Assembly: GCA_029255685.2 (NCBI GenBank)
Contig: CM055311.2
Span: 18,436,952-18,500,951 of the forward strand
Length of the DNA: 64,000 bases
Source of the DNA: Silene conica
Taxonomy: Eukaryota; Streptophyta; Magnoliopsida; Caryophyllales; Caryophyllaceae
Direction: 5' to 3'
Shown here: piece by piece, positions 11,433-23,338 of the stretch
How the letters are laid out: each line of letters begins with the position of its first letter
Numbering within the stretch: the first letter of the stretch is position 1
Translations under genes and position numbers: made by a program
Notes under the pieces: generated by a model
Database searches by the model: none
What the model was told of the DNA's origin: nothing
The model's input: the letters and a program-made list of their open reading frames with translations, nothing else

Positions 11433-12150
11433 TAGACCTGGCAAAAATATACCGAACCCGAAAAACCGATCGAAAATAACTGAATCGACACCTGACCGTA
11501 CATCCGAAAGGTATAACTAAACTTCACCCCGAAACCTGAATCGTCCTGAACTGATTCGAAATGGAACTGAATTTGTAATATCCGAAATAGACCCGAGATC
11601 GAATAAACCTGAACTGTTTCAACCTGAACTGGTTTGACCCGAATCGAAACACACCCGAACCGTTTTCAACCTGCTTAATGATGACCGAAATTCAACCGAA
11701 ACCCGAAATTACCCGAATGTAGTAATCTTTATTTGTCAAACAAAAGAAAAAAAAATTAATTATTTATATACATATTTTTATATTGGCGGGTAAAATGATG
11801 GTTGGCGGTAAAATAATTCGAGAATCTACAATTTTTGGAGGCAAAATATAATTAGTTCGTCAATTTTTTGAGGCAAAATCAATTTTTTTTACCATATTTG
11901 ATTGCAATTTCAACCGAAATGACAAAAAAGAATCTAACAAAAGAGATTTAGATGAACAAAATAACTAATCAAAGATTTAAAGCGCAAAATCTGGAAATTT
12001 CATTAATTAATTAGGGATAATTAGAGATCTTCTTACCGAAATGAGATATCCTTTCTATCTTTACAAAATATATGGTGTATACGTGTTATGGACTGTATAC
12101 CATATTTACGAATTGCGATTATTAAAAAGGAAAGTAGTTGGTGACTTGGT

Positions 12151-12230
12151 GTTATGGTGTATACGTGTATTTTTTTCGACAAAGGTTGTATACGTGTATT
12201 GTCGAAAAAAATACACGTATACACCATAAC
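12151..12230. repeat. Perfect 31-bp inverted repeat with 18-nt loop
   Basis: The arm at 12151-12181 (GTTATGGTGTATACGTGTAT...) is exactly complementary to 12200-12230. An outer arm (12106-12141, TACGAATTGCG...) pairs with 22838-22873, on the far side of the LINE. The original foldback was therefore larger, and the LINE interrupted its right arm. Confidence 0.9.
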
Positions 12231-12294
12231 AACCTTTTAGGATAGAAAGAGAAAGGATAAATTTTAAAAAAAAAAAAAAGTTCTTGAACTCTCT

Positions 12295-14154
12295 ATGGTT
12301 CAGCCGACCAATGGCCTCCCGCCGGAGGTCAATACCGCTCACATACCACCGCCAAAACCATTTAATGGTACAGATACAAATTTTAATCACTTTCCGGCTC
12401 TGACAAAGAACTCGAAGAGGAAAACCATGCATCTGACCGACTTTCATAATAGCGTCGATAGGAGTATGGAGGACGCTGGTATAGATGCAGATAAAACGGA
12501 ATCAAATGTGAAGGACCCTCTCTCGTATAAGGAAACAGTACAAGGATTCAACTCGACGCTCAATCCCATGGAAAGTGTTATCCTTAACGAAAGTGACCTT
12601 GATTCAGACGATGATATCGATGACGAAGAGGAAGGTTCGGATCCTCTCTGCCCCCGTATCTGCCTTACAAGAGAAGAAAAGGCGACTCTTCGCAAACCAT
12701 GGAGACACTCGCTGATTATCAGAATGTTTGACAAGAAAATTGGGTACATCTCTTTAATGCGAAAGCTTCAGACCAAATGGTCGATAAAGGGTAAACTCAT
12801 TCTTACAGACCTTACAGATTCGTACTATGTCGCTAGATTCTCCTCTAAACAAGACTACGACTTTGTGCTCACGCAAGGTCCGTGGATGATAGACGACCAT
12901 TATCTCACCATTAGGAAATGGGTTCCTAATTTTGACCCCTCTGAGGAATCAATGACAAAATTAACAGCGTAGGTTCGTATACCAAACTTACCGGTGGAAT
13001 ATTTTAACGAGGCCTTTCTTAAGAAGATCGGATCTAAAATAGGTGAAGTGATTCGTATCGACAATACTACGGCCACGGCACAACGAGGACAGTTTACAAG
13101 ATTGAGTATAGAAGTGGATACATCAAAACCGCTCTTATCGAAGTTTAGACTATAAGGAAAAGTAGATGGCATCCAGTACGAAGGACTTAGAATGATATGC
13201 TTTAAGTGTGGCCGGCTAGGTCACACGATAGAGTCATGTCCAAAAAAAAGTCCGCACCCGGAGTTGCTCGATACTTCAGTTCAGAACGAACTTAGCGGCC
13301 ATGAGGATACGTATATGGAACGACTTTCTCGACCAGTAGAAGCGAATGATTTTGGTGACTGGATGGTGGTTCGCAAACCACCACGAAGAAAGCCTGCAAC
13401 TGACCCGCATTTCGCAACCCATCCGAATAAGGAAAGTTCTATTTTCAAATTCGGTCAAAATTCGAAAGATACGGGATCCCGCTTCAATGTTTTATCAAAG
13501 GAAAGAGTATCGGTAGAAGATATACCTTCCACATCTAATCCACATAAAAATACTATTCCTCCTATTATTTCGCCCGGTTTTAGCAATCGGAATCCAAAAC
13601 AAAGCCCCGCAATCAAGCAAAAAATCGCTACCTTCCATAAACGTGTTGACAAAATTTTATCACAAGCAACCAATAAAAACCTTCCTAAATCCAATGAGAA
13701 TACAAATTCTTCCAAAAGTCCACCCTACCATAATCTAACGTCATCCAGCCTTATTAATAATAACGAAAAGAATCCTCTACAAAATCAAACACCCAATGCC
13801 TTACGTGATATCTCTAATTTTATTCCCAGAACAGAGACCCTAGACTCTGCTCCTCTCAACATTCACCAAAATCGACCGGACTCTACCTCGTCTTTCACTG
13901 AAAATTATGCACCCCCATCCGTACTTCTCGTACCTGGACCGCCCATTACCTCAGCCTCGCTGCCTTCCGCAAAACCCCCAGATCGAAGTCATACCACCGA
14001 CTCAGCGAGTCCAAGTATCCCATTGGCCGGAGATGGCAGCCCCCTATCTGGGATTAATGGTAGCGGAGTCCCCGATAATGGATATCAAGATCGAACTGGC
14101 GAGGACCATAACCTCGAAGCTAGCAATCGAATTGTCGATACCATGGAGTATTGA
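12295..14154 (+). pseudogene. LINE ORF1 (DUF4283 and CCHC knuckle protein), two stops
   Basis: One reading frame from ATG 12295 to the stop at 14152-14154 is interrupted by TAG 12970-12972 and TAA 13153-13155. An acidic stretch (SDLDSDDDIDDEEE) is followed by a DUF4283-like RNA-binding domain, about residues 130-280. The knuckle CFKCGRLGHTIESC (13198-13239) follows, then a long Ser/Pro/Asn-rich tail. In plant LINEs this protein binds element RNA and accompanies ORF2 protein to the target. The stops abolish the full product here. ORF2 starts about 60 bp downstream. Confidence 0.9.
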
Positions 14155-14215
14155 CAAAGTTCTGAACCAAGTAAGTAGAGCTTATCTATCGTTCCTAAAC
14201 TCAGTACCGGTTTTA

Positions 14216-17200
14216 ATGAGTACAAGAATACCAAATTTGTCACACAACCTCCCCCATATTTCCTTTATGGTGTGGAACGTTCAAGGAACCGGAAATAAAA
14301 ACAAGGTAAATGCCATTAAAGAAGTAACTCGCATATACAAACCCACTGTTTTCGCCCTTGTTGAGACACATATGGGCCGTGAGCATGCTATTAAACTGGG
14401 TAATATTATCGGCTATAAAGGAAGCTCCTTCGTAGATACGGTCGGATTCAGCGGAGGGATATGGATTTATTGGAATACAGAGATCGTTAATGTTACTCCT
14501 GTAACGGAACACTCACAATTCATAACGCTTGAAGTTGCTCGTAAAGGAGAAATTCCCTGGCTGTTCTCGGCAGTTTACGCAAGCCCCGACCCCACAAATA
14601 GACGAGCGCAATGGACTGAACTTGAACAGTTTGCGCGCAATAATAACAGGCCTTGGCTACTGGCGGGGGATTTCAACGAAACCCGCTCTCTAAATGAAAG
14701 ACACGGCGGAGACTCGAATATGGCTCGTCGGTGTAACAATTTTAATAACTGGATTGAAAATTGCGAGTTACTAGAATTAGCCTTTACTGGGGCTGCTCAT
14801 ACGTGGGGTCGAGGAAATACAGTTGAAACAAGACAAAGCGCGAGACTTGATAGAGCTCTTTGCAATACCAATTGGGGTACTCTTTTTGAGGAAGCTATGG
14901 TTAAACATTTACCCGCGTTTCAATCTGACCACTGCCCTCTCTTTATCGCCCCTAATGGTTTCGTTCCTATTAATTCCGTCAATAGACCCTTCCGTTTTCA
15001 AGCTTGTTGGATGACTCATGAAAAATTTGTAGAGTTCCTGGATAATAATTGGCCAGCCGATGGAGACTTCACTTCTCGATTAGATACAATGTCCGTGAAG
15101 CTTCAAGAATGGAATTATAATGTGTTTGGCAATATTTATAGGAAAAAACGCTCCCTTATGGCACGTATCGCGGGATGCCAACGAGAGCTTTCCTTATCAA
15201 GACGAAGTAACCTCATTAAATTGGAAACTAAACTCCGACACGAGCTCGACGAAGTCCTTTCGCAGGAAGAGCTTCTATGGTATCAAAAGTCAAGAGTGGA
15301 GTTTATAAAAGACGGAGATAGGAATACTTCGTATTTTCATGTGAGCACTTTAGTCCGTCGATGGAGGAACAAGATTTCCGCTCTTAAAAATGATGAAGAT
15401 GAATGGATCAGCGAACCGAGCGACATCAAAAATTTGGTGGTCAGCTATTTTCAGAATTTGTATACGGATGATAATGTTCACAGCATTGAGGAAGGCATTC
15501 CTTGGGATCTTTTCCAAGACTTTACTAACCCGGACTGGGAATGGCTTACAAGACCATTTTCTCTAGCAGAAATAGAACAGGTTGCGAAACATATGGGGTC
15601 CCTAAAGGCGCTAGGACCGGATGGTTTTCAAGCTATTTTCTATCAAAAGAATTGGTCTCTTATCGCTCCTTCTCTATATGACATGGTCATAAAAGCTCTT
15701 GAGGGAAAGGGTATGCCGGAAGGATTGAATGACACCCACATCGTACTTATACTTAAGGTTAACGCCCCAGAATATATTAGACAATTCCGTCCGATAAGCT
15801 TATGCAATGTCGCATATAAAATAATTAGCAAGACCCTCGCAAATCGTATCAAACGCGTCCTCCCTCATTTAATTTCGGAGACTCAAAGCGGGTTCGTATC
15901 GGGGCGGCAAATTACTGATAATATTGTTATTTTCCAAGAAGTTATACACTCCATGAATAAGAAAAAAGGCCGAAGCGGTGTTATGGCAATAAAGATCGAT
16001 CTTGAGAAAGCTTATGATCGCCTTCGTTGGAGCTTTCTTCGAGCAACTATGAGTGACATGGGCTTCCCTATCCTACTCATCGATGTAGTCATGGAATGTG
16101 TTTCAAGAGCTAGAATGCGAATACTCTGGAACGGTGAGCCTACTTCCCAATTTACTCCGTCACGAGGAGTTCGACAAGGTGACCCACTGTCGTCTTACCT
16201 CTTTGTTATGTGTCTAGAAAAGTTGCAACAAGTTATTGATTTAGAGGTTAGGAATAATAATTGGAAACCTATTACTGTTTGTCGGAATGGACCGGATATT
16301 ACTAACCTCTTTTTTGCGGATGACATGGTGATTTTCGGGGAAGCCTCGGAGGACCAAGCTATAGTCATAAGACATGTTCTAGAAAATTTTTGTAAAGCCT
16401 CAGGGGACAGAATAAGTGACTCGAAATCACGGGTTTTCTTCTCAAAAAATACAGACCAACAAACCCGTAATACCGTGAGCACTGCTCTGAATTTCGAGGA
16501 AACGGACGATCTAGGAATGTATCTCGGGATGCTAACTATAAATGGGCGAGTTACTAGACAAACCTTCGCTCACTTGGAAGAGAGAATTAATAAAAGACTT
16601 TCGGGATGGTCGACTAAACACCTATCGTTAGCGGGTCGAACAACTCTTGTTAATTCCACTCTCACAACTTTGGCGAATTATAGTATGCAAACGGCCAAGA
16701 TTCCACGTACTGTATGCGACTCTATTGATAAGAAAGCGAGGAGGTTCTTATGGGGCGGAAGCGAGAATAGAAATTCTATTCATTTAGTCTCATGGGAAAC
16801 AATCCAACAACCGAAATCTCGGGGCGGTCTTGGGATTGTCTCAGCTCGACAATCAAATGCAGCTTTCCTCACAAAATTAGGATGGCGAGTCCTCTCCGAA
16901 CCGCATAGCCTATGGTCCCGAGTCCTTCGAGCCAAATATTGTAACAACCGGTGTGATATTGACATATTCCAAGCTAGAAATAATATGTCCAATGTGTGGG
17001 CAGGAATATCCTCTCAGTCTAAGACTATAGTTAGAGGTACCGCGTCGGCAGTCGGAAACGGTCATCGTACCCTCTTCTGGGACCATGCTTGGGTAGATGG
17101 CATTTGTCCATCTGACCATACTATAGCTTCGATACCGGATGCTATTCTGGGTGCTACGGTAAGCGAAATGTGGAGTGAGGAGCATGGGTGGAAGTGGGAC

Positions 17201-17879
17201 GAATTCTCGGAGTTCCTGCCCCAGTCTATTCTCCAAAAAATTGCATCTATATCTCTTACAGAGGACCCCGAACTCGAAGACTCGTTATATTGGATAGGTA
17301 CGTCCTCCGGTAAGTTTTCAATTCGATCAGCACTTGGTTTCTTAAAAAGCCCAGAAATCGAAAACAATAACGAAGCTCTGCAAGTTTGGAATATCATATG
17401 GAAATTACCAATCCAACAACGGGTCGGGATGTTTGTTTGGCTAGCCGCTCATGATCGGTTAATGGTGAATGTGAACCGAGTTAAACGTAATATGGGACAC
17501 GATCCTATTTGCCCTCGGTGCGAGTCCAGTGAAGAAACAATAGACCACCTATTCCGTTCTTGTCCTATTTCACGTGCTATATGGCACGAAATTGGCGTTG
17601 ACAATTCGAATTCTTGTTTCTATAATACTCCATTCATGGAGTGGATTATGAAAAATGCTAGCAACGAGGTTATTACTTCGGAGACGAATTGGCCTATTCA
17701 CTTTGCAATTACTTGTTGGTGGATATGGAGGTGGAGGAACAATATTGTGTTCGGGCGTGAGGCAGAAAACCCAACTTATCCCCGCGATTTCTTATATAGT
17801 CAATTTTCAGCGACAAAGAGCGCCCTTGATATACATGATATTTTTATCCCATGTCCGAGAGATAGCCATACCGAGATAT
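14216..17879 (+). pseudogene. LINE ORF2: endonuclease, reverse transcriptase, zf-RVT (truncated by CACTA)
   Basis: I take ATG 14216 as the likely start, because the open frame upstream to 13907 overlaps ORF1. The APE-like endonuclease spans about residues 15-245, with WNVQG, VETHMG, GDFNE (~151) and SDHCPL (~236). Reverse transcriptase begins near residue 465 (LGPDGF), with IDLEKAYD (~595) and the catalytic FADD (~700). A zf-RVT cysteine/histidine cluster lies around residues 1030-1130 (CPRCESSEETIDHLFRSCP). The frame is open up to the CACTA junction at 17879 and continues in frame at 22272 if that insert and one ATAT copy are removed. It performs target-primed reverse transcription in the family. 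The domains look intact, so decay is recent. Confidence 0.94.
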
Positions 17880-18427
17880 CACTACAACACATCCCGTCCA
17901 TTTTTGACGCTTTTTTGGTCTGTTTTCGACGCTTTAAAGCGTCGGCAATATTTTTCTCGACGCTTCAAAAAGCGTCAGGATTTGGGACGTCAGGAATTTT
18001 CTACGCTTTTTGGTGTCGACCATGGCGACGCTTTTTGGCGTCAAGAGGCACGACGCCTTTAGGTGTCAGTCTTTCTCAACACTTTTTTGCGTCGACACTC
18101 TTAACTCCTCGACGCTTTTCCAGTATTGGAAAAAGACTATGCATACAACTATGACTTTTATTTGTCAATACGCGATTGAATTAAATAATAGTTATATAGA
18201 TTACGAGAAACAAAATAATGAATTAATATGAAAATAATATATACCAAAACAAAATCATATAGCATAAATTGAAATTGCATTATCCAATTACATATTTTCA
18301 AGTTCAAAAGAACTATACTAATTTTTTCGTTCATCCGAACAATAGAAATTAAATAATAAAATGTCCCGAAAGATTAAATAATTTACGACAAAAGGTACGA
18401 CTAGCTAAACTAGTCCCAAAAAAGTGA

Positions 18428-18990
18428 ATTCCAGATTTGCTTGCTCCTCTCATCTCGATGCACCACCATTATTTGTCGAGTTCGATATCTACCTGCAAAG
18501 AAATTAAATATCATCAAGTCAAAGAAAAGATCTGATAGAATTGGTAAACATTTTGATAGAATTAGTAAGCATTCCAATAAGTAGATAGTGACCAGTGATC
18601 TAAAATCTTCTTTCCTTCATTATCAACAAGAGTAATCTGTATAACAACAAGAACTGTAACTGATATGAACAGACTTCTGAACTAAAGGTCTACAACGACA
18701 GACGACAGTTAAACATGTAAGAAATGCTTGCGTACATCAAAACCTTACCATACTGAAGTCCGCTGGTATTCGCTACATCGTAGTTTGTAACCTATCAGAT
18801 GAACAACAAACATATTGGAGATCAGACATCGTTAGAGTAAGCACATTTATAACAAACGTAAATGAGCTTACAATGTGACCAGCCTTGTTCCAGATTAATC
18901 CAAGCAAATGTTGAAGATGTCCAAGAGATGAAACAACAATGAGAGTCAGTGTACAAGCAAGGGCAGTCGCGAGGGGGACTTTAAGCCTAG
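18428..18990 (-). pseudogene. Exon-like fragments of an unidentified gene inside CACTA
   Basis: On the minus strand, short open segments are bounded by splice-like signals. They lie at about 18428-18494 (preceded by TTTGCAG), 18752-18794 (followed by GTAAGG) and 18872-18990 (followed by GTAAG). The last reads as a hydrophobic, membrane-like segment. I do not recognise the source gene. They are probably captured genomic DNA, as introns seem to be kept. Confidence 0.4.
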
Positions 18991-19758
18991 TCTACCCTGC
19001 TCCAGCTCCGGGCACTCCTCCTTATCAGCGGCTTAAGACAAACAAAAGGCTTTAATTTCAGTACAGAAAGAGAAAGAATAAGATAGATTACTTTATCCTA
19101 ATTCCGAACCTGACTTAGCCTCATTGCACGCCTAATACCGCACTTAGTTTCATTCTGGACAATGAGTACTCTTATGAGTTTAAGGCTGATTCCTTTGATA
19201 TTCAGAATTCTATTCTTACTGGACTCATTCTACACTACGACTTCTATAAAAAAAGAAAAAGAATTTGCAGCTTATTTATTAAGTCATTAAGTCAGTAAGC
19301 ACTTATAGAAGAAAAAGACGGATCTTAATATCTCCAAACAAAGTCTGAAAGAAAATTAAACTCGTGCAAGCCAAGTTCCAATTTGTATTTGATGGAAGAA
19401 CTGGTCGTTAAACTGTTTTTTTTTTTAAAAAAGCGTAATGGTTCCATTCGCTTTGTAAGTTGGGCCAGACAGACGCTAGACGCTAGTGTGCTGATTCTAA
19501 TGAATCCATATATGCATTGCACGAGCATTCGTTCTAATTCTAACTGAAACCTCTATGCATATGACTAGAAGAGTGACTAGAAAGTGAAGTACTGGGAGAT
19601 ACGTAGGAAATAGAATAGTACTTTAGGAAAGAACAAGCCGCACCATTATCGGGTAAACTGTAGTTGACTGGTTATGTTGATTTTGAGAAATTTCCTACCC
19701 CGAGACCTTAATAATGAATTAATATTGAATCTCAGTTGTGACACCGCGACAAAGTTAC

Positions 19759-20102
19759 AAGGATTTTAGAGCCTATTGCGACTGCATTCTAAGGATTTTG
19801 TTCACTCAACATCATGTTATTCGACTACTCAACAACATGAGAGAGAGGGAGCGCGACGAGGGCAGCATTGTCCAGCATTGTAGATGTATTAAATTTAAAG
19901 AACATAAACATAAAAATACCTGTGAATTCAAGGATTTTAGAGCCTATTGCGATTGCATTCTAAGGATTTTGTTCACTCAACATCATGTTATTCTACTACT
20001 CAACAGCATGAGAGAGAGAGGGAGCGCGATGAGGGCAGCATTGTCCAGCATTGTAGATGTATTAAATTTAAAGAACATAAACATAAAAATACCTGTGAAT
20101 TC
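19759..20102 (+). repeat. Tandem duplication, two copies of ~172 bp
   Basis: The block starting AAGGATTTTAGAGCCTATTG occurs at 19759-19929 and again at 19930-20102 with a handful of differences, lying inside the CACTA element. Confidence 0.93.
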
Positions 20103-20471
20103 AAGGATGATTTTGCAAGACGGGCTATCTGGGGCGACGGCATTCCCAAACTCATACCTTCTAAGATTTTATACATACAAGATGTTATTCGTCTCATTCA
20201 ACTTGGTTTGCAAATCTTCTTTGTCCTTAGGCAAATTAAGGACAGCCTGCTAAGGAAAGTTCTATGTCAGCATAATGGATAGTACAAGCACAACTGATGC
20301 AAATGAGATTGACGAACAAATTTTGAAAATTCGCATTATTACAAATGTCAGGTACCTCAAACAAACTCACTGAAGTCTCAAAGGATCACAACAGCTTTCT
20401 AATTTATCTTACCAAAATTAAGCTATATAGCTGGGAAAGACAGAAAGTGACCCATGAGAGAAACTCTACTA

Positions 20472-20565
20472 CTGAGCAGTGAGCAGTGAGAAGTGACAAT
20501 TGAGCAGTGAGCATTGAGCATTGAGCAGTGAGCAGTGAGCAGTGCGCAGTGAGCAGTGAGCAACA
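20472..20565 (+). repeat. Heptamer minisatellite (GAGCAGT)n
   Basis: About a dozen degenerate copies of GAGCAGT occur with GAGCATT, GAGAAGT and GCGCAGT variants. Confidence 0.92.
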
Positions 20566-20704
20566 TCGTGTATAAGGGACATAGTCAACCCATTATTGTA
20601 AGATGGTCAGACTCGAAAAAGAGACGCAGAAAGTTAGTGGCTGGTACTGCCCATCAACTGCACCACCAATCCACCATTAGCTGCTAGCTGCTAGCGCTAG
20701 CTGC

Positions 20705-20882
20705 TATAAATAAGATGCCAACTTGACACAATTTCACATACCACAAGTCACAACATATATACATACATACCTAGCTAACCATGAATCTAATCTATGATAA
20801 TGAGGGATACTTCTATGAAGCTCTGGAGGAATGGCGCCAAGGATACTGCCTATATTATATTATACGTAGTATTATATGCTAA
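20705..20882 (+). other. Captured promoter-like segment and 33-codon ORF inside CACTA
   Basis: A strong TATA box, TATAAATAA (20705-20713), is followed 68 bp later by ATG 20781 in the context CTAACCATGAA. It opens a 33-codon frame, MNLIYDNEGYFYEALEEWRQ and onward, ending at TAA 20880-20882. Spacing and base composition resemble a real plant promoter, 5' UTR and first exon. I do not recognise the protein. It is most likely a captured gene start. Confidence 0.4.
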
Positions 20883-20990
20883 ACTGCTTAGTTATCGTTA
20901 GCGCTATCCATCCTGAGTTCCATGGCTTTATTTTCCTCTTCTTTTCATCATTTCATGTCATTCAAAACAACTTACTTCTTCTTGCACTTC

Positions 20991-21095
20991 CACCCCATCA
21001 CCCAACACCCCAACACCTCATCACCCCAACACCCCAACACCCCAACACCCCATCACCCCAACACCCCAACACCCCAACACCCCAACACCCCAACA
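20991..21095 (+). repeat. Minisatellite of CACCCCAA units
   Basis: Roughly thirteen copies of CACCCCAA/CACCCCAT/CACCTCAT occur in tandem. Confidence 0.93.
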
Positions 21096-21513
21096 TAAAA
21101 GCTGTCATTCACATAATCATCTATTATCTACTCATTTACATAAACTCTTGGATGCTCTACTGAAATACTTGTTTCACATATACCACTATCAGTTTTGACC
21201 ATCTTTGCAAAGTTCTCGTCAGAATCATCTCATATTCCCTTTCCAGTTTCCCTAGGAATCAGTAATTAGTCAGTAACATAATAGCCAACTGTATTTAGTT
21301 AGTAACAGCAAGTCCAGTTTGTATTTTCTTGTGACAGAACTTGGAATAATAAGATTTTTTTAATCCAAATGGATCATGGATGGAGACTGTTATGATTGAA
21401 TTCATTCAGGTCCCCTTATCAACCCAATTGCGGATCTCGATAAATATATCACCACAGTAAACCAACTATCGACAAATAAAGAAAAACGAGTTTCATAGAG
21501 CTGAAGTACTTAC

Positions 21514-21612
21514 AAATTGTCTTGTAGTCAGATGCACCCAGTCAGTCGTACAAGCTTTTATTGTCGCAATTGCTTCCAGTCCCCCAGCAGCCCCAAGACA
21601 ATGTCCTATCAT
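21514..21612 (-). pseudogene. Captured exon of plastid 3-ketoacyl-ACP synthase (KAS I/II type)
   Basis: On the minus strand the segment reads MIGHCLGAAGGLEAIATIKA and then a Thr-Trp-x-His-x-Thr stretch ending at a donor site GTAAG (21509-21513). MIGHCLGAAGGLEAIAT is the signature of beta-ketoacyl-ACP synthases, around one of the active-site histidines of this fatty-acid elongation enzyme. Only this exon is recognisable. Its position inside a CACTA element, antisense to the surrounding LINE, shows transposon capture rather than a resident gene. Several residues differ from the usual motif (e.g. ACTTDW rather than AITTGW), so it is decaying. Confidence 0.82.
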
Positions 21613-22271
21613 AGAATACAAAGCATATGAAATTAAGGAATCTTATTGTTTTGAATGAGAAAAGAATCAGAGCAACAAGACAATACCTCAAATAATCATC
21701 AAGTCTAATATCATTCTTCCCATCAATATACCCTTCTAAACTAATATCAAACAACGATCGAATCAATAAATCAAACGAGTAACAAAATGAACAATAACAT
21801 GAACTGAATAATAGTTGAACACAAATTGAGAGCTTGATTACATACCTATATAGCTGGTAACGGTGATGATTAAGGATAGGCGCGGATTCACTGTATAACA
21901 CTGTGATGAGTAATTGAGAGATGAACGAAACTTTAATAGTAATCGAATTGAACTGGGTTCTGAATAATTGAATGGATATTGAAATTTTGACAGTAGTTGA
22001 ATAATGGTTGAAGGATAATTGAGTGTGAAATGATGAATTAGGGTTGGAGCGAGGAGAGAGCAGTTAGAGAGCGCAAATGAAATTTTGGGAAAGGCGGCAG
22101 ATGATAAAATTTTTAGATCGTAGTAGGGAAGTTTGGTTAAAGTAGCAGTTTTTTTAATACAAATTGATTATTATATTAATAAAATATATATAGGTGTGAA
22201 AATGGGGTCGACGCTTATAAAAGCGTCGACCATAAAGCGTAGAGAAGATAAGGGGATTGTAGTAGTGATAT

Positions 22272-22798
22272 TCATTCGTTGGATACCTCCTCCTCACAAC
22301 TGGATTCTCCTCAACACTGATGGGGCCTCGAAAGGTAACCCGGGCCCGACAGGGGGCGGGGGTATTTTTAGAGACGCATCAGGTAATTTTATCTCGGCCT
22401 TCTCTTTCTCTTGTGGTAATTGCACGTCAATGAAAGCGGAATTTTAAGCCCTCTTGGTTGGTCTCGAAAGAGCAAAAAGTATGAATATTAACCAACTCCT
22501 TATTCATATGGATAATAAAACCTGTGTCCGAATCATCAATGAAGACCTTATGTTGAGTAATGGGCTAAAATTTCTGGTCATTCGTTGTAAGGCTCTTATA
22601 AAGGAAGCAAGGTGGAATGTGAGAGTCGAGCATAATTACAGGGAAGCGAACCGTGCTGCGGACTATTTAGCAAATCAAGGGGTGTACGCTAGTTTATCTC
22701 CAATTTTTTTAGATAGCCCAAGTCCTGGTTTACGTCCTATTCTTCGAGAAGATATTTTTGGGGTGGCCATCCCCCGTGTAATAGCTAGCACTTCTTAA
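22272..22798 (+). pseudogene. LINE ORF2 C-terminal RNase H domain (after CACTA)
   Basis: This is the continuation of ORF2, starting with an Ile-Arg-Trp-Ile-Pro-Pro-Pro segment. The RNase H core has the Asp of NTDGASKGNPGP, the Glu of MKAEF, the Asp of HMDNK and the late Asp of AADYLA, which are the four acidic residues of the type I fold. A TAA at 22445-22447 directly after MKAEF breaks the frame. The stop at about 22796-22798 is followed by a short 3' UTR and poly(A). Confidence 0.9.
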
Positions 22799-23338
22799 CT
22801 TTCGGGGCTTTGCCTCTCATTCGTACCAAAAAAAAAAACCAACTACTTTCCTTTTTAATAATCGCAATTCGTTAGTATTACATGTTTGACCGTTCATATT
22901 TAAATTATTTGTATATATAATATATCAATAATTATAAAAAAAATAGATAAGAAAAAAAATGTGGAATCAAATTATATTACTATTAAAAGAATTTGAAATA
23001 CTATCGGACAAAAATCTAAAAATTATATCAAAAACAAAATCGAAATATTTGATATATAAATATAATCCAATATTAATCCCTTGACATCCGATCCTGGCCC
23101 GAATCGAATCTGATCTGCTCTGATATTGACCCGACCCGAGTCTCATCTGTTCCGAAGTTAACCTAACTCGAACCTGAACTCACCCGAAATATTTACAACC
23201 GATTAAAAGCGAAAACTGATTCCAACCTGAATTGAACCGAACTGAAATCGAAAATAATTTTAAACCGAAATAACCCGATCCGAATGAAACTGATCCGAAA
23301 CTGAATCGAATGACCCGTTTGCCAGGTCTAAGAAAAAC

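Larger units (their letters stand above)
17880..22267. mobile_element. CACTA-like DNA transposon (innermost layer) with captured gene pieces
   Basis: It begins CACTACAACAC and ends TTGTAGTAGTG, and is flanked by ATAT on both sides (17876-17879 and 22268-22271). CACTA elements usually give 3-bp duplications, so 4 bp is unusual. However, only a 4-bp (or 1-bp) duplication keeps LINE ORF2 in frame, which supports it. The subterminal regions hold many copies of CGACGCTTT/AAAGCGTCG in both orientations (17905-18120 and 22208-22245), the usual transposase-binding arrangement. No transposase is present. The interior holds reverse-strand exon-like pieces, a tandem duplication and two minisatellites. 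Confidence 0.85.
12236..22838 (+). mobile_element. L1-type LINE (third layer), split by a CACTA element
   Basis: ORF1 carries DUF4283 and a CCHC knuckle. ORF2 carries endonuclease, RT, zf-RVT and RNase H. The element ends in a poly(A) run at 22829-22838. It is inserted in the right arm of the hAT foldback. I could not find a clean target duplication, so the 5' limit is approximate. Two stops in ORF1, one in RNase H and the CACTA insertion make it inactive. Confidence 0.9.
11433..23330. mobile_element. hAT-superfamily element (second layer), TSD AGAAAAAC
   Basis: There are perfect 13-bp terminal inverted repeats TAGACCTGGCAAA (11433-11445) and TTTGCCAGGTCTA (23318-23330). They are flanked by an identical 8-bp duplication AGAAAAAC (11425-11432 and 23331-23338). 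The 8-bp TSD and the YARNG start are hAT hallmarks. Subterminal regions are rich in ACCCGAA/CGGGT motifs. The element itself is only about 1.3 kb once the LINE is removed and has no transposase, so it is a non-autonomous derivative. Its interior includes a strong foldback (12106-12230). Confidence 0.9.

Noticed and set aside
12151..12230. miRNA precursor
   Set aside because: The perfect symmetrical 31-bp stem without bulges, inside a hAT element, fits a foldback transposon better. There is no evidence of a mature miRNA.
12033..12447. Overlapping open frames on both strands (60-113 residues)
   Set aside because: They are translations of the foldback palindrome and of LINE ORF1 in antisense, with no domain content.
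13907..14215. Upstream part of the long LINE ORF2 frame as coding
   Set aside because: It overlaps the ORF1 tail in another frame and has no recognisable domain. ORF2 more likely starts near 14216.
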